From an uncultured Moraxella sp. (GTDB lineage: Bacteria; Pseudomonadota; Gammaproteobacteria; Pseudomonadales; Moraxellaceae), in contig CALJUC010000240.1 of assembly GCA_937975585.1 (NCBI GenBank), positions 1-13,747 on the forward strand: DNA of 13,747 nt. The letters are read 5' to 3'. Shown in pieces: positions 6,154 through 13,685 of this stretch. A program made the translations under genes and the position numbers. The first letter of the stretch is position 1; each line of letters opens with the position of its first letter. The notes beneath the pieces were generated by a model. That model ran no database searches. It was not told the origin of the DNA and was given only the letters and a program-made list of their open reading frames with translations.

Positions 6154-7179
6154 TTACAAGTCTTGGATAATCGCTTGATAAGCAATCAGTTCATCGTTGC
6201 TATTAAACGCTTGTACCACAAATGCATAATTGGCTTTGGTTGCGCCAACAACGGGACTAAACACCGTTGGTGAACCTTGTTTGAGTAAATTATTACGGAC
6301 GTAGCCAGCACCACGGTCTGTGGCTTTGTCGACATCGATTTGGCTAACCAAGGTATAAGCGGTATTCGTTTGGGCAGTCCAACTTAAGCTCATGGTAGAG
6401 CCAACGCCATTGATGGTTGGGTTAAGTGTACCTAGTTTATAGGTCAATGGATAAACATGGAAATCGCCATCATTGCCTAGCGTATATTTGACTGAGCAAT
6501 TATCGATATTGGAAGAAAGCTGTTTGCCCAAGCCAATGCCCATTTGGTAACTATATTGACCGCCCCAAGTATCCAAACCTTCATTATACTGACCATTAAA
6601 TGGCATCGCGGTGACACTGGTTTTTAGCGCATCGAACTTTAGATAGTTCAGCACATCTTTGTCGAGGACTGCCGCAGGATCAAGCGTCCCTGATAATAAG
6701 CCGCCAATCGCCTTATCCGTTTTGAAAGTCGTATTATTGGTTTCAAGAGTATTACCGTTTTGACAAGAAAGCTGTTGATAGCTTAACTGACCGTACACAG
6801 ACTCGGCATAGTCATTACCAATGTCAAAGTAAGCCGCCCCGATATCAACGTCACTGCTATCACCATCACTGTCTTCGATAAAGTGGCCGACATATAGGCC
6901 GCCTTTACCGCCTTCTGGGGTTAATTTATCCAAGAAATTGTCCAAACTTTCTTCAGGTAAAAAGATACCTTTTAAAATTTCAGCGGTGCTTTTTTCGGGG
7001 TCAGTGAGTTTGTCTTCGACCTTTTGATAAGACTCGCGAATATCATCTTCGATATTTTTGTATTTATCGTTGATGTCGTTTAGTGCTTGATCAACGGTAT
7101 CGCTACCTGAGCCACCACAGGCGGTCAAGGTTAAGCTTGCGGTCAACAGTGGTAATAGCAGTTTGGTGCGTAATGTCAT
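6154..7179 (-). CDS. Predicted outer-membrane lipoprotein of unknown function
   Basis: The 341-residue product begins with a lipoprotein signal: basic MTLRTK, a hydrophobic core, and lipobox L-T-A-C with Cys21 as the acylation site. The residues after Cys are GGSGSD, with no Asp at +2, so Lol sorting to the outer membrane is expected. Residues about 28-65 are highly charged and heptad-like (VDQALNDINDKYKNIEDDI), suggesting a helical or coiled-coil stalk. A second domain from about 95 to the end is rich in Gly, Tyr, Asn and beta-type alternation (GGLYVGHF, GQYNEGLDTWGGQYSYQMG, YPLTYKLG); it contains two cysteines (in LSCQN and DNCSV) that could form a disulfide. I recognise no named family. 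The start at 7179 has AAGGA six bases upstream. The gene is monocistronic with its own terminator. Confidence 0.85.
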   Translation of the reverse strand: MTLRTKLLLPLLTASLTLTACGGSGSDTVDQALNDINDKYKNIEDDIRESYQKVEDKLTDPEKSTAEILKGIFLPEESLDNFLDKLTPEGGKGGLYVGHFIEDSDGDSSDVDIGAAYFDIGNDYAESVYGQLSYQQLSCQNGNTLETNNTTFKTDKAIGGLLSGTLDPAAVLDKDVLNYLKFDALKTSVTAMPFNGQYNEGLDTWGGQYSYQMGIGLGKQLSSNIDNCSVKYTLGNDGDFHVYPLTYKLGTLNPTINGVGSTMSLSWTAQTNTAYTLVSQIDVDKATDRGAGYVRNNLLKQGSPTVFSPVVGATKANYAFVVQAFNSNDELIAYQAIIQDL

Positions 7180-7404
7180 GGTATGTCCTTATCACAGGGC
7201 TTATCATTGATGAAGCGGTTAATATGAAGATGCTAAAATAGAAGTGCCCACAAAATTGCTTATCTTTTCGACATATAATTATGTAAAAAAGGCTTGTGAG
7301 CAAGTGGCATCATGCTACCATGAGTCGCCTATAAATTGCATGGATAATTCTTGCTGCTACCTTGCATAAATATTATTTAACTTTATCAATATGTTACCAA
7401 CACT

Positions 7405-8622
7405 ATGCTCACAACTGATACCAGCCCTGAACTTACCGCTAATACATTGACTGACAAGTTAACCACCAAGTTTAGTTTTGACCAAATTGAGGCGATTCCG
7501 TTAGCGCTATATATTCACATTCCTTGGTGCGTCAAAAAATGTCCGTATTGTGACTTTAACTCGCATGAAAGCCAAGGCGAGATTGATTTTTCGGGATATG
7601 TCGATGCGTTATGGGCGGATTTAGATAGTCAGTTATGCTATGTACAAGGTCGGGAAATTGGCTCAATCTTTATCGGGGGGGGTACACCGTCATTACTGCC
7701 GATTGCGCAATATCGCACGTTGTTTGAGGGGATTCGCTCGCGGCTACCATTAGCCAAAGATTGTGAAATCACCATGGAGGCCAATCCTGCGACCGTTGAG
7801 CATGCGCCATTTGTGGATTATCTACGAGTAGGGATTAACCGCCTATCACTGGGTGTACAAAGTTTTCATCCGGATAAGCTCGCAAAGCTTGGACGGATTC
7901 ACAATCCAACGCAAGCGATTAGTGCCATTACCCAAGCGCGGCAAGCAGGGTTTCAGCGGCTCAATGTCGATTTGATGCATGGCTTACCCAATCAATCACT
8001 CGATGAGGCGTTGGCTGATTTGCAACAGGCGATTGATTTGGGTGCTAGGCATATTTCTTGGTATCAGCTGACGATTGAGCCAAATACCGTGTTTTACCGT
8101 AATATGCCAGTCTTACCAGATGATGAAGTATTGGTCGATATCTTCGAGCAGGGCAGTCAGTTGTTGCGTGACAATGGGTTTATCCAATATGAGGTATCCG
8201 CTTGGACAAAAGCGGATAAACCACAACCCAGTCGACACAATGTCAACTATTGGCAATTTGGCGACTATCTGGCGATTGGTGCGGGCGCGCATGGCAAAAT
8301 CACCACGCATGAGGGTGTGTTTCGGTTTAGTAAATCAAGACTACCACGCGATTATGTTACAAACCAAAAAGCCATTGGCTGGCAAGTGGTTGCCGCTGAG
8401 GATATGCCGTTTGAGTTTATGATGAATGGTTTACGACTAAAAGACGGGGTGCCGCGTGCTTATTGGGATGAGCGTACAGGGCTTGATTGGTCAGTGGTTG
8501 AGCCAACATTACAGGATTTACAAAACCGTGGGTTGCTTGAATTAACTGATGAACGTATTCGTTGTAGTGAAACCGGATTTTTATTTCTCAATCAAGTGTT
8601 GCAAGCGTTTTTAGAAGATTAA
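7405..8622 (+). CDS. hemW: Radical SAM heme chaperone HemW
   Basis: HemW is a radical-SAM-family protein that binds heme and delivers it to membrane targets; it was long annotated as oxygen-independent coproporphyrinogen oxidase. The cluster motif CxxxCxxC is at Cys42-Cys46-Cys49 in YIHIPWCVKKCPYCDFNS, and GGGTPSLL follows as the SAM-binding glycine motif. HNVNYW matches the HNxxYW heme-binding motif that separates HemW from HemN, and GAGAHG follows it. The C-terminal HemN_C-type domain (about 330-400, MMNGLRLKDGVP, RGLLE) is complete. At 405 residues it has about 30 more at the N-terminus than E. coli HemW. No Shine-Dalgarno precedes the ATG at 7405, so a later non-ATG start is possible. A run of eight G (7675-7682) lies inside the glycine motif. 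tatD-like gene follows after 96 bases. Confidence 0.95.
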   Translation: MLTTDTSPELTANTLTDKLTTKFSFDQIEAIPLALYIHIPWCVKKCPYCDFNSHESQGEIDFSGYVDALWADLDSQLCYVQGREIGSIFIGGGTPSLLPIAQYRTLFEGIRSRLPLAKDCEITMEANPATVEHAPFVDYLRVGINRLSLGVQSFHPDKLAKLGRIHNPTQAISAITQARQAGFQRLNVDLMHGLPNQSLDEALADLQQAIDLGARHISWYQLTIEPNTVFYRNMPVLPDDEVLVDIFEQGSQLLRDNGFIQYEVSAWTKADKPQPSRHNVNYWQFGDYLAIGAGAHGKITTHEGVFRFSKSRLPRDYVTNQKAIGWQVVAAEDMPFEFMMNGLRLKDGVPRAYWDERTGLDWSVVEPTLQDLQNRGLLELTDERIRCSETGFLFLNQVLQAFLED

Positions 8623-8718
8623 TTTTTTGGATAATTGATTTTTGCCCAATCAGCCCAATACAATGCGCAGAAGATGCAAGTTGCCCGCTGATGCGATGAT
8701 TGATTAAAAGAGTATAGT

Positions 8719-9504
8719 ATGTTTACCGATACCCATGCCCATTTGAACCGTTTAGACCTTGCCAAACATGAGGGCGAGGTGCGCCATGCGCTGCAAGCCG
8801 CCAAAGATGCCAACGTTAATCGTATCATGGCGATTATGTGTGACTTTGATGAATACGACACGATTCAAGACATTATTGCCACCGAGATTGATGGTCTAAC
8901 ATTAGGCATGAGTGCCGGTATTCACCCTTGTCAAGACGTAGGCACATTACAAGCGGTGACGGCTGAGCGCTTGATTGAGTTGGCCGAGCCTGACAATGTA
9001 TGGGCAATTGGCGAAACGGGACTGGATTATTATTGGTCAAAAGACTTTATAGCTGAGCAACAGCGTAGTTTTGTCGCCCATATTCATGCCAGTCAATCGC
9101 TAAAAAAACCGATTGTGGTGCATACGCGTGAGGCGCGCCAAGATACCATGGATATCTTAAAAGCCGAAAGTGCTGAACATGGCATTATTCACTGCTTTAC
9201 CGAAGACTATGACACGGCCAAAAAAGCCTTGGATTTGGGGTTTTATATTTCGTTGTCAGGGATTGTGACCTTTAAGACGGCCACCGAACTTCAAGACGTT
9301 GCGAGAAAACTGCCGTTGGATCGCATCTTAATAGAAACTGACAGTCCGTATCTAGCGCCGGTGCCAAAACGTGGCAAACCGAATGAACCGGCATTTGTGC
9401 CGTATGTCGCGGATTATTTGGCGAAAATTTATAATGTGCCGATTGAACAATTTGCTGTCCAAACCAACGCTAATTTTGACCAATTACGTCAACAATATCA
9501 ATAA
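8719..9504 (+). CDS. TatD-family metal-dependent hydrolase (YcfH-like)
   Basis: A 261-residue TIM-barrel hydrolase of the TatD family, whose studied members are metal-dependent deoxyribonucleases. All metal ligands are visible: His6 and His8 in FTDTHAHL, Glu99 in GETGLDYYW, His135 in VVHTREA, His158 in IHCFTED and Asp208 in LIETDSPYLAP. Length fits TatD/YcfH/YjjV paralogues; the GETGLDYYW and SPYLAPVPKRGKPNEPA blocks lean towards YcfH, but I leave the symbol open. AAGAG precedes the ATG at 8719 by about seven bases. It follows hemW in the same direction with no terminator seen, so the two may be co-transcribed. Confidence 0.93.
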   Translation: MFTDTHAHLNRLDLAKHEGEVRHALQAAKDANVNRIMAIMCDFDEYDTIQDIIATEIDGLTLGMSAGIHPCQDVGTLQAVTAERLIELAEPDNVWAIGETGLDYYWSKDFIAEQQRSFVAHIHASQSLKKPIVVHTREARQDTMDILKAESAEHGIIHCFTEDYDTAKKALDLGFYISLSGIVTFKTATELQDVARKLPLDRILIETDSPYLAPVPKRGKPNEPAFVPYVADYLAKIYNVPIEQFAVQTNANFDQLRQQYQ

Positions 9505-9547
9505 GATTGGTTTTTTAAACAAATTGCCATCAAGCTTTAAAAAATAT

Positions 9548-9577
9548 TTGGCAAATGACTAGTCAGTCATGTATGAT
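9548..9577 (+). promoter_or_regulatory. Sigma-70 promoter of the tetR-family gene
   Basis: TTGGCA (9548-9553) and TATGAT (9572-9577) each match five of six consensus bases, with an 18-base spacer. An A/T-rich stretch immediately upstream (9535-9547) could act as an UP-like element. The start codon is 40 bases past the -10 box. Confidence 0.7.
9555..9570. promoter_or_regulatory. 16-bp palindrome in the tetR promoter spacer, probable TetR operator
   Basis: ATGACT (9555-9560) and AGTCAT (9565-9570) form a perfect inverted repeat around AGTC, and TGACTAGTCA (9556-9565) is also a perfect palindrome. The site fills the spacer between -35 and -10, a typical position for an autorepressing TetR-family dimer. 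Identity of the binding protein is inferred from position. Confidence 0.65.
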
Positions 9578-9607
9578 ACGTCGATAAAAATTTGCGAATC
9601 ATACATG
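9568..9607. repeat. 10-bp inverted repeat spanning the -10 box to the tetR ribosome binding site
   Basis: CATGTATGAT (9568-9577) and ATCATACATG (9598-9607) are perfect inverted copies 20 bases apart. The left arm contains the whole -10 hexamer; the right arm ends against the GGGGTGG ribosome binding region. It could be a second operator or, if transcription starts early enough, part of a leader hairpin. Confidence 0.55.
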
Positions 9608-9617
9608 GGGTGGCAGG

Positions 9618-10325
9618 ATGAGCCGTCAACAGCAATTCAAAATCCGGGAAGAGAATATTTTGGCTGCTGCTGAGCAGTTGCTATTAGAATCGGGTGAAGG
9701 TGATATCACCTTAGATAGCCTAGCGGAACAGCTTGATTTAGCGAAGGGAACGCTATACAAGCACTTTTCGAGCAAAGATGAGTTATTTTTGCGCATTATT
9801 ATTCGCCATGAAGAGCATTTACTCGCCTTGGGTGAAATTGATGATGCGCCGTCTGCGGGCGTGGCGCGGGTGATTTTGTACCAACTGTTAAACCCGCAAA
9901 AAGCCATGTTACTTAACCAAATTGAAGAGCGTTTGGCCAGTTCAGCCGTTGGTTTGAATAAGCTATTTGCCCAGTTGTACGATATTCGCCGTGAGCGCAT
10001 GAAGCAGCTCATCGCGATTACCACCAATTATTTGGTATCACAAAATAGCTGTCTAAGTACGCGCGATTACTTGGCGACGATTTGGGCGATGGGGCAAGGT
10101 GGAGCCGGGCTGCTGAACTCTAGCTTTTATCAACGCTATCTTGGCCGCCGTGATACCTTGCGTTTGGCCTTGGTACAGCAAATTTTGGACTTACCAAAGC
10201 AATACCCGAATGATTTGGCCGAAGGGTTTTTGAGCAATACCTTAGACCGAGTCGGACAAGCGCGTGCGCAAACCGTGGATAGCAGTATCAACCCTGTGGT
10301 GCAAGCGATGCACGCACGCCAGTAA
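9618..10325 (+). CDS. TetR/AcrR-family transcriptional regulator
   Basis: A 235-residue one-component repressor-type protein. The N-terminal DNA-binding domain (about 9-57) has the family pattern: ILAAAEQLLLESG, then the helix-turn-helix TLDSLAEQLDLAKGTLYKHF (31-50), then SSKDELF. The rest is a helical ligand and dimer domain that does not match a well-known subgroup, so the ligand is unknown. The ATG at 9618 follows GGGGTGGCAGG; an ATG at 9605 is out of frame. Its promoter carries palindromes suited to self-repression. gspH starts 46 bases after the stop with no hairpin/T-run between, so the type II secretion genes may be in its transcript. Alternatively the neighbourhood is incidental and tatD or another target is regulated. 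Confidence 0.9.
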   Translation: MSRQQQFKIREENILAAAEQLLLESGEGDITLDSLAEQLDLAKGTLYKHFSSKDELFLRIIIRHEEHLLALGEIDDAPSAGVARVILYQLLNPQKAMLLNQIEERLASSAVGLNKLFAQLYDIRRERMKQLIAITTNYLVSQNSCLSTRDYLATIWAMGQGGAGLLNSSFYQRYLGRRDTLRLALVQQILDLPKQYPNDLAEGFLSNTLDRVGQARAQTVDSSINPVVQAMHARQ

Positions 10326-10371
10326 CGCTAGTTCGCTCATACTCATACCATACTAGGTTAAGCCATCGATT

Positions 10372-11001
10372 ATGTTGGGTCATTTATCACATACACCCTC
10401 GCTAAGTTCACACCCTCGTGGGTTTACCTTGGTTGAGGTGATGGTGGTGATTGTGATTTTAAGCCTGTTTGCCGGACTCATGACCTTATCGGTTAGCGGT
10501 AGTGATACTAGGCGTAATCAAGCGTTTTATGAGCATGTCAAAAGCAATATCAACTATGTGCGCCTGTTATCGCTTGAAGCGATGCAGCCCTATGGTATCG
10601 CAGTCAAGCTCCCTCAAAACGGCAATAACACCCAGTTAGTCGTGGTCAAACTCGAACAAAAACCTGCCGCTGATATCGCCAAATCTGGTCAAGCGCCGGC
10701 ATGGCAACTAGCGCCACAAGTCAGTCCCTTGGATGTGCCGGATGGGGTTGAGGTGACGATTAGCCCATTACAGTCGGGTACATTGCCAACGACTCATGCG
10801 CCAAATTGGCTCGTCGGCACCGATGCGCCGCCTGTGGTATGGTTTGGCACCGGTGAGGCAACGCCCGTTCAGCTAAATATTACCGCCAAACACAGTGATG
10901 GCAATGTATTTCCTGTGGGAGATGCATTGGTGATTAATAGTGCCGGTACGCTACAACCCACCAATGCATCCGATATGCCAACGGTTGGGGTGCAGCCATG
11001 A
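10372..11001 (+). CDS. gspH: Type II secretion system minor pseudopilin GspH
   Basis: GspH is a minor pseudopilin of the type II secretion pseudopilus, processed and methylated by the prepilin peptidase GspO/PilD. A 17-residue leader ending R-G is followed by the type IV pilin-like N-terminus FTLVEVMVVIVILSLFAG, with cleavage expected after Gly17 and the required Glu at mature position 5. The C-terminal globular part (about 45-209) is beta-rich and ends INSAGTL, which fits the GspH domain. At 209 residues it is longer than typical GspH (about 150-200). An in-frame TAG at 10354-10356 leaves the ATG at 10372 as the only normal start; the Shine-Dalgarno is poor. It opens the gspHIJK block and overlaps gspI by four bases. 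Confidence 0.9.
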   Translation: MLGHLSHTPSLSSHPRGFTLVEVMVVIVILSLFAGLMTLSVSGSDTRRNQAFYEHVKSNINYVRLLSLEAMQPYGIAVKLPQNGNNTQLVVVKLEQKPAADIAKSGQAPAWQLAPQVSPLDVPDGVEVTISPLQSGTLPTTHAPNWLVGTDAPPVVWFGTGEATPVQLNITAKHSDGNVFPVGDALVINSAGTLQPTNASDMPTVGVQP

Positions 11002-11471
11002 ATCGAACCCTACAACCCACTATTCGCCCTTTATCAAAGCAACCGACTAGCTTCTCAAATCCTTATCTATCTAGAAAAAATCATCAATCCGGTTTTACCT
11101 TACTTGAGGTGATGGTGGCATTGGCGATTTTAGCAGTAGTGGCGGTATCAGCCAGTCAAGCCAGTCGCAGCTATACCCAATCGGTTGGCAATATGAAAAT
11201 CCGTACCCAAGCGTATTTTGTCGCGCAAAATACATTGGCCGACTTGCGAATACAGCAAGCTTGGCCAACGGCCCCTGAGGTGCGTCAAGTCGATCAGGCC
11301 GGCCAACAATGGCAAGTGACCATTACTCCCGAAAATACCCAACTCGATACCTTAAAGAAAGTCACCTTGGCCGTTGCGCCGGTCGCTAATGGGCAGAGCA
11401 GCAAGTCATCGATTGCCAGTATTGAAGCCATGCTGAGTAAGCCGAACACCAATAATGGGTTGGTGCCATGA
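10998..11471 (+). CDS. gspI: Type II secretion system minor pseudopilin GspI
   Basis: GspI seeds the GspI-J-K tip complex of the pseudopilus. After a 32-residue leader ending S-G comes FTLLEVMVALAILAVVAVSA, with expected cleavage after Gly32 and Glu at mature +5. The short globular part (YFVAQNTLADLRIQQAWP, about 75-95) matches the GspI pattern of A..LA.NxLA, and the total mature length, about 125 residues, is normal. The leader is unusually long and Ser/Pro-rich for a prepilin. The start codon overlaps the gspH stop as ATGA (10998-11001), and its own stop overlaps gspJ the same way, indicating translational coupling. Confidence 0.9.
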   Translation: MNRTLQPTIRPLSKQPTSFSNPYLSRKNHQSGFTLLEVMVALAILAVVAVSASQASRSYTQSVGNMKIRTQAYFVAQNTLADLRIQQAWPTAPEVRQVDQAGQQWQVTITPENTQLDTLKKVTLAVAPVANGQSSKSSIASIEAMLSKPNTNNGLVP

Positions 11472-12445
11472 CTCGCACAATGATAGCTGCTGATATTTCG
11501 CTGACGCATAGGGCAACACCAATATCGCCAGTTTGGTCAAATGTCCGTGGTTTTACCTTAATTGAGCTACTAGTGGCCATGGTGATTTTTGCGATGTTGG
11601 CATTATCCGGTTGGCAGATTATGGATAGTATCAGCCGCAGTCGCGACCGCGCTAATGTGCAGCTCAATCAGCTTAGTGAGCTACAATATGCCTATGTGCA
11701 GTTATCGCAAGACTTTGCCCAAACGGTTAATTATGTGAGTGTAACGGACGGGATAACCACAGCGCCTATGGGCAGTACTGTGGGCAGTGGACTAGGGCAA
11801 GCACAGCCGAGTGTAACACCGACATTTGTCCTCACAAGCAATCAAATAAGTATGACACGACTAGCCAGTCCAGACCCTCGGCTAAATCCGCCGCCTGTGT
11901 TGGCGCGGGTGGTGTATTTGGTTGATAACGGTAACTTGGTCAAACAGCGCTTTTATCAACTCAATAATCCCAATGAAACCCCGGCGACCAGTGTGTTATT
12001 GACCGGTATTAAAGAAGCGACTTGGAGCGCGTTGACGCCAGAGCCTGTCAGTGCTTTCCCGGATGCCCAAACCGTACAAGCCGCCCAAACACAGCAACCC
12101 GCTACCGCCCAAAATCCAACGCTGCCCAACGCATCGGTCAGTGCCCAAATTGACTTAACGCCCTATCGACAGTTACCCAAGGGCGTACAGTTAAATTTTA
12201 CTTACCACGATGAGCCAATGGTATGGCGGTTTGCATTACCCGAGCAAGCACCGAGTTTTGTGGTCCAACCGACCAATTCATCCGCCTCAGCACCAAACAC
12301 CCCAAATAACCCCAATACCCCTAATACAAATGGTCAAAATTCGAGCAATGGCACCACCCAACCCCCGACCAATACAACGACTAACCCTGCACCCAATACA
12401 GATACAGCGGATGGTACGGCGCCGCGTCAGGGGAGGGATGATTAG
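11468..12445 (+). CDS. gspJ: Type II secretion system minor pseudopilin GspJ with long disordered tail
   Basis: GspJ binds GspI and GspK in the pseudopilus tip. A 28-residue leader ending R-G precedes FTLIELLVAMVIFAMLALSG, with Glu at mature +5. The globular part has QLSELQYAYVQLSQDFAQ and later VARVVYLVDNGNLVKQRFY and LTGIKEATW, as in GspJ. At 325 residues it is far longer than usual (about 195-240). The excess is a Gln/Ala-rich linker (about 203-225) and a 59-residue C-terminal tail (267-325) made almost only of Asn, Pro, Thr, Ser, Gly and Gln, ending in charged RQGRDD. The tail DNA includes four tandem copies of a 9-base unit. ATGA overlaps with gspI upstream; gspK starts immediately after the stop. 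Confidence 0.9.
   Translation: MTRTMIAADISLTHRATPISPVWSNVRGFTLIELLVAMVIFAMLALSGWQIMDSISRSRDRANVQLNQLSELQYAYVQLSQDFAQTVNYVSVTDGITTAPMGSTVGSGLGQAQPSVTPTFVLTSNQISMTRLASPDPRLNPPPVLARVVYLVDNGNLVKQRFYQLNNPNETPATSVLLTGIKEATWSALTPEPVSAFPDAQTVQAAQTQQPATAQNPTLPNASVSAQIDLTPYRQLPKGVQLNFTYHDEPMVWRFALPEQAPSFVVQPTNSSASAPNTPNNPNTPNTNGQNSSNGTTQPPTNTTTNPAPNTDTADGTAPRQGRDD
12293..12328 (+). repeat. Four tandem 9-base units within gspJ
   Basis: Successive codon triplets encode Pro-Asn-Thr, Pro-Asn-Asn, Pro-Asn-Thr and Pro-Asn-Thr, an imperfect 9-base repeat in frame. Change in copy number would alter tail length without shifting the frame. Confidence 0.75.
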
Positions 12446-13588
12446 ATGAATTATTCGCCAAAGATGCGCTCACAGCAAGGGGTTGCGTTATTGACCATAT
12501 TATTGTTGGTGGTTGCGATTACTATCGTAGCGGGTAGTATGTTGGCGCGCCAACGCGTCATGGTGCGTGAGTATGCAGCGACCCAACGCCAAGGTCAGGC
12601 ACAGCAAGCGGCTTTGGCAGGCGAAGCAATTGCACGAGAAATTATTCTGCAAGATAGTTTGGCCAATCAAACCGATAGCTTACAAGAAGCATGGGCCAAA
12701 CCGTTACCGCCATATTCCATCACAGGCGGTAGCCTCAGTTTGCGTATCAGCGATGAGGCCAGCCGTTTTAATATCAACAACCTGTATCATGATGGCAACG
12801 TTGATAATCAGGCATTGGCGTATTTTCGCGCGCTATTACAAGCCCAAGGGATTGAACCTGAGATTGCGATGGCGGTACTTGATTGGCAAGACCCCGACAG
12901 CGATACCATGCCAGAAGGTGGTGCTGAATCAGATTATTATCAAAGCTTGGGTCGAGCGTTACCGATGCCGATTGCCAATCAGCCTTTTATCAGTATTGAT
13001 GAGTTACTGTCGGTACGCGGTATGGATAAGCAAAAACTGGATAAATTGCGCCCGCTGATTAGTGTGGTACCTTTTTTTATGCCGATGAATGTCAATACCG
13101 TCAATCCAACGCTATTAGCAATTATCCCCAGTGTGACGGACTTGCCCGCGACCGCAATCGCAGGGCAGGGCAATAATCTAGCCTCAGCGCCAATCAATAC
13201 TAATAATCCCGATAATACAACCAGTCTACTTGAGCCTAGCGCATTAGCCAGTTGGGCGGCGGCACGTCCTACCGCAATGCCAATAGAATCCGTGACTAAT
13301 CTTTGGGTTCAGCCTGCCTTTGCCTCAGTGCCCGAAGCGCAGCGTGGCAAAGTAGCGGGTTTATTGGATGTGCAAAGTCGTGCTTTTCGCGTGGTAGTGA
13401 CAGTAACACTAGATGACAGCCAACGCTTTTTTACCAGTCAATTGGCCAAGATGGATGCTAGGATTGACCCAGCGAACGCGGAAACAGGTGCCAACCCCGG
13501 TCTGAATAGTACCAATACAAGCATTCAAGCGCCGCGAGTGGTCGCATTTAATCGCCAATTCTTGGCAATGGCACCGGATATCAATTAA
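12446..13588 (+). CDS. gspK: Type II secretion system minor pseudopilin GspK
   Basis: GspK is the large capping pseudopilin. A 12-residue leader ending Q-G is followed by VALLTILLLVVAITIVAGSM; mature position 5 is Thr17, and absence of Glu5 is the hallmark of GspK. The globular region has ISDEASRFNINNL (101-113) and DWQDPDSDTMPEGGAESDYY (146-165), the acidic stretch that in known GspK contributes to calcium binding, followed by the helical ISIDELLSVRGM segment. At 380 residues it exceeds the usual 320-330, mainly through an Asn/Ser/Ala-rich insert (about 243-275) and an Asn/Thr-rich segment near the C-terminus (about 340-360). The ATG directly follows the gspJ stop codon, so it is translationally coupled. 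It appears to be the last gene of the block. Confidence 0.9.
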   Translation: MNYSPKMRSQQGVALLTILLLVVAITIVAGSMLARQRVMVREYAATQRQGQAQQAALAGEAIAREIILQDSLANQTDSLQEAWAKPLPPYSITGGSLSLRISDEASRFNINNLYHDGNVDNQALAYFRALLQAQGIEPEIAMAVLDWQDPDSDTMPEGGAESDYYQSLGRALPMPIANQPFISIDELLSVRGMDKQKLDKLRPLISVVPFFMPMNVNTVNPTLLAIIPSVTDLPATAIAGQGNNLASAPINTNNPDNTTSLLEPSALASWAAARPTAMPIESVTNLWVQPAFASVPEAQRGKVAGLLDVQSRAFRVVVTVTLDDSQRFFTSQLAKMDARIDPANAETGANPGLNSTNTSIQAPRVVAFNRQFLAMAPDIN

Positions 13589-13685
13589 CCTAACGGGCTA
13601 AGTTATCCAACACATTTGCCAAACTCATTTTCCAAAAGCAGCAAAGCAAAAAATCGGCTACTAAAAAAGTGGTTTAAGGCCGTAC
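13589..13685. other. Convergent gap after gspK with no clear terminator
   Basis: The 97 bases between gspK and the converging partial gene contain A-runs (13647-13652, 13664-13669) but no stem followed by a T-run that I would call a terminator on either strand. Confidence 0.4.

Noticed and set aside
9511..9544. TTTTTTAAA/TTTAAAAAA inverted repeat after tatD as a terminator
   Set aside because: The stem is entirely A/T with no GC clamp and no terminal T-run; more likely an AT-rich upstream element of the tetR promoter.
9626..10027. 133-codon minus-strand frame opposite tetR
   Set aside because: Antisense shadow: Ser-rich composition, no Shine-Dalgarno, and the opposite strand encodes a clear TetR-family protein.
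10328..10356. CTAGT/ACTAG repeat between tetR and gspH as a terminator
   Set aside because: Five-bp stem with a loop of about 20 bases and no T-run; not a credible terminator.
12567..13058. 163-codon plus-strand frame inside gspK
   Set aside because: Shadow frame with high Arg/Cys/Trp content and no motif; gspK is unambiguous in the main frame.
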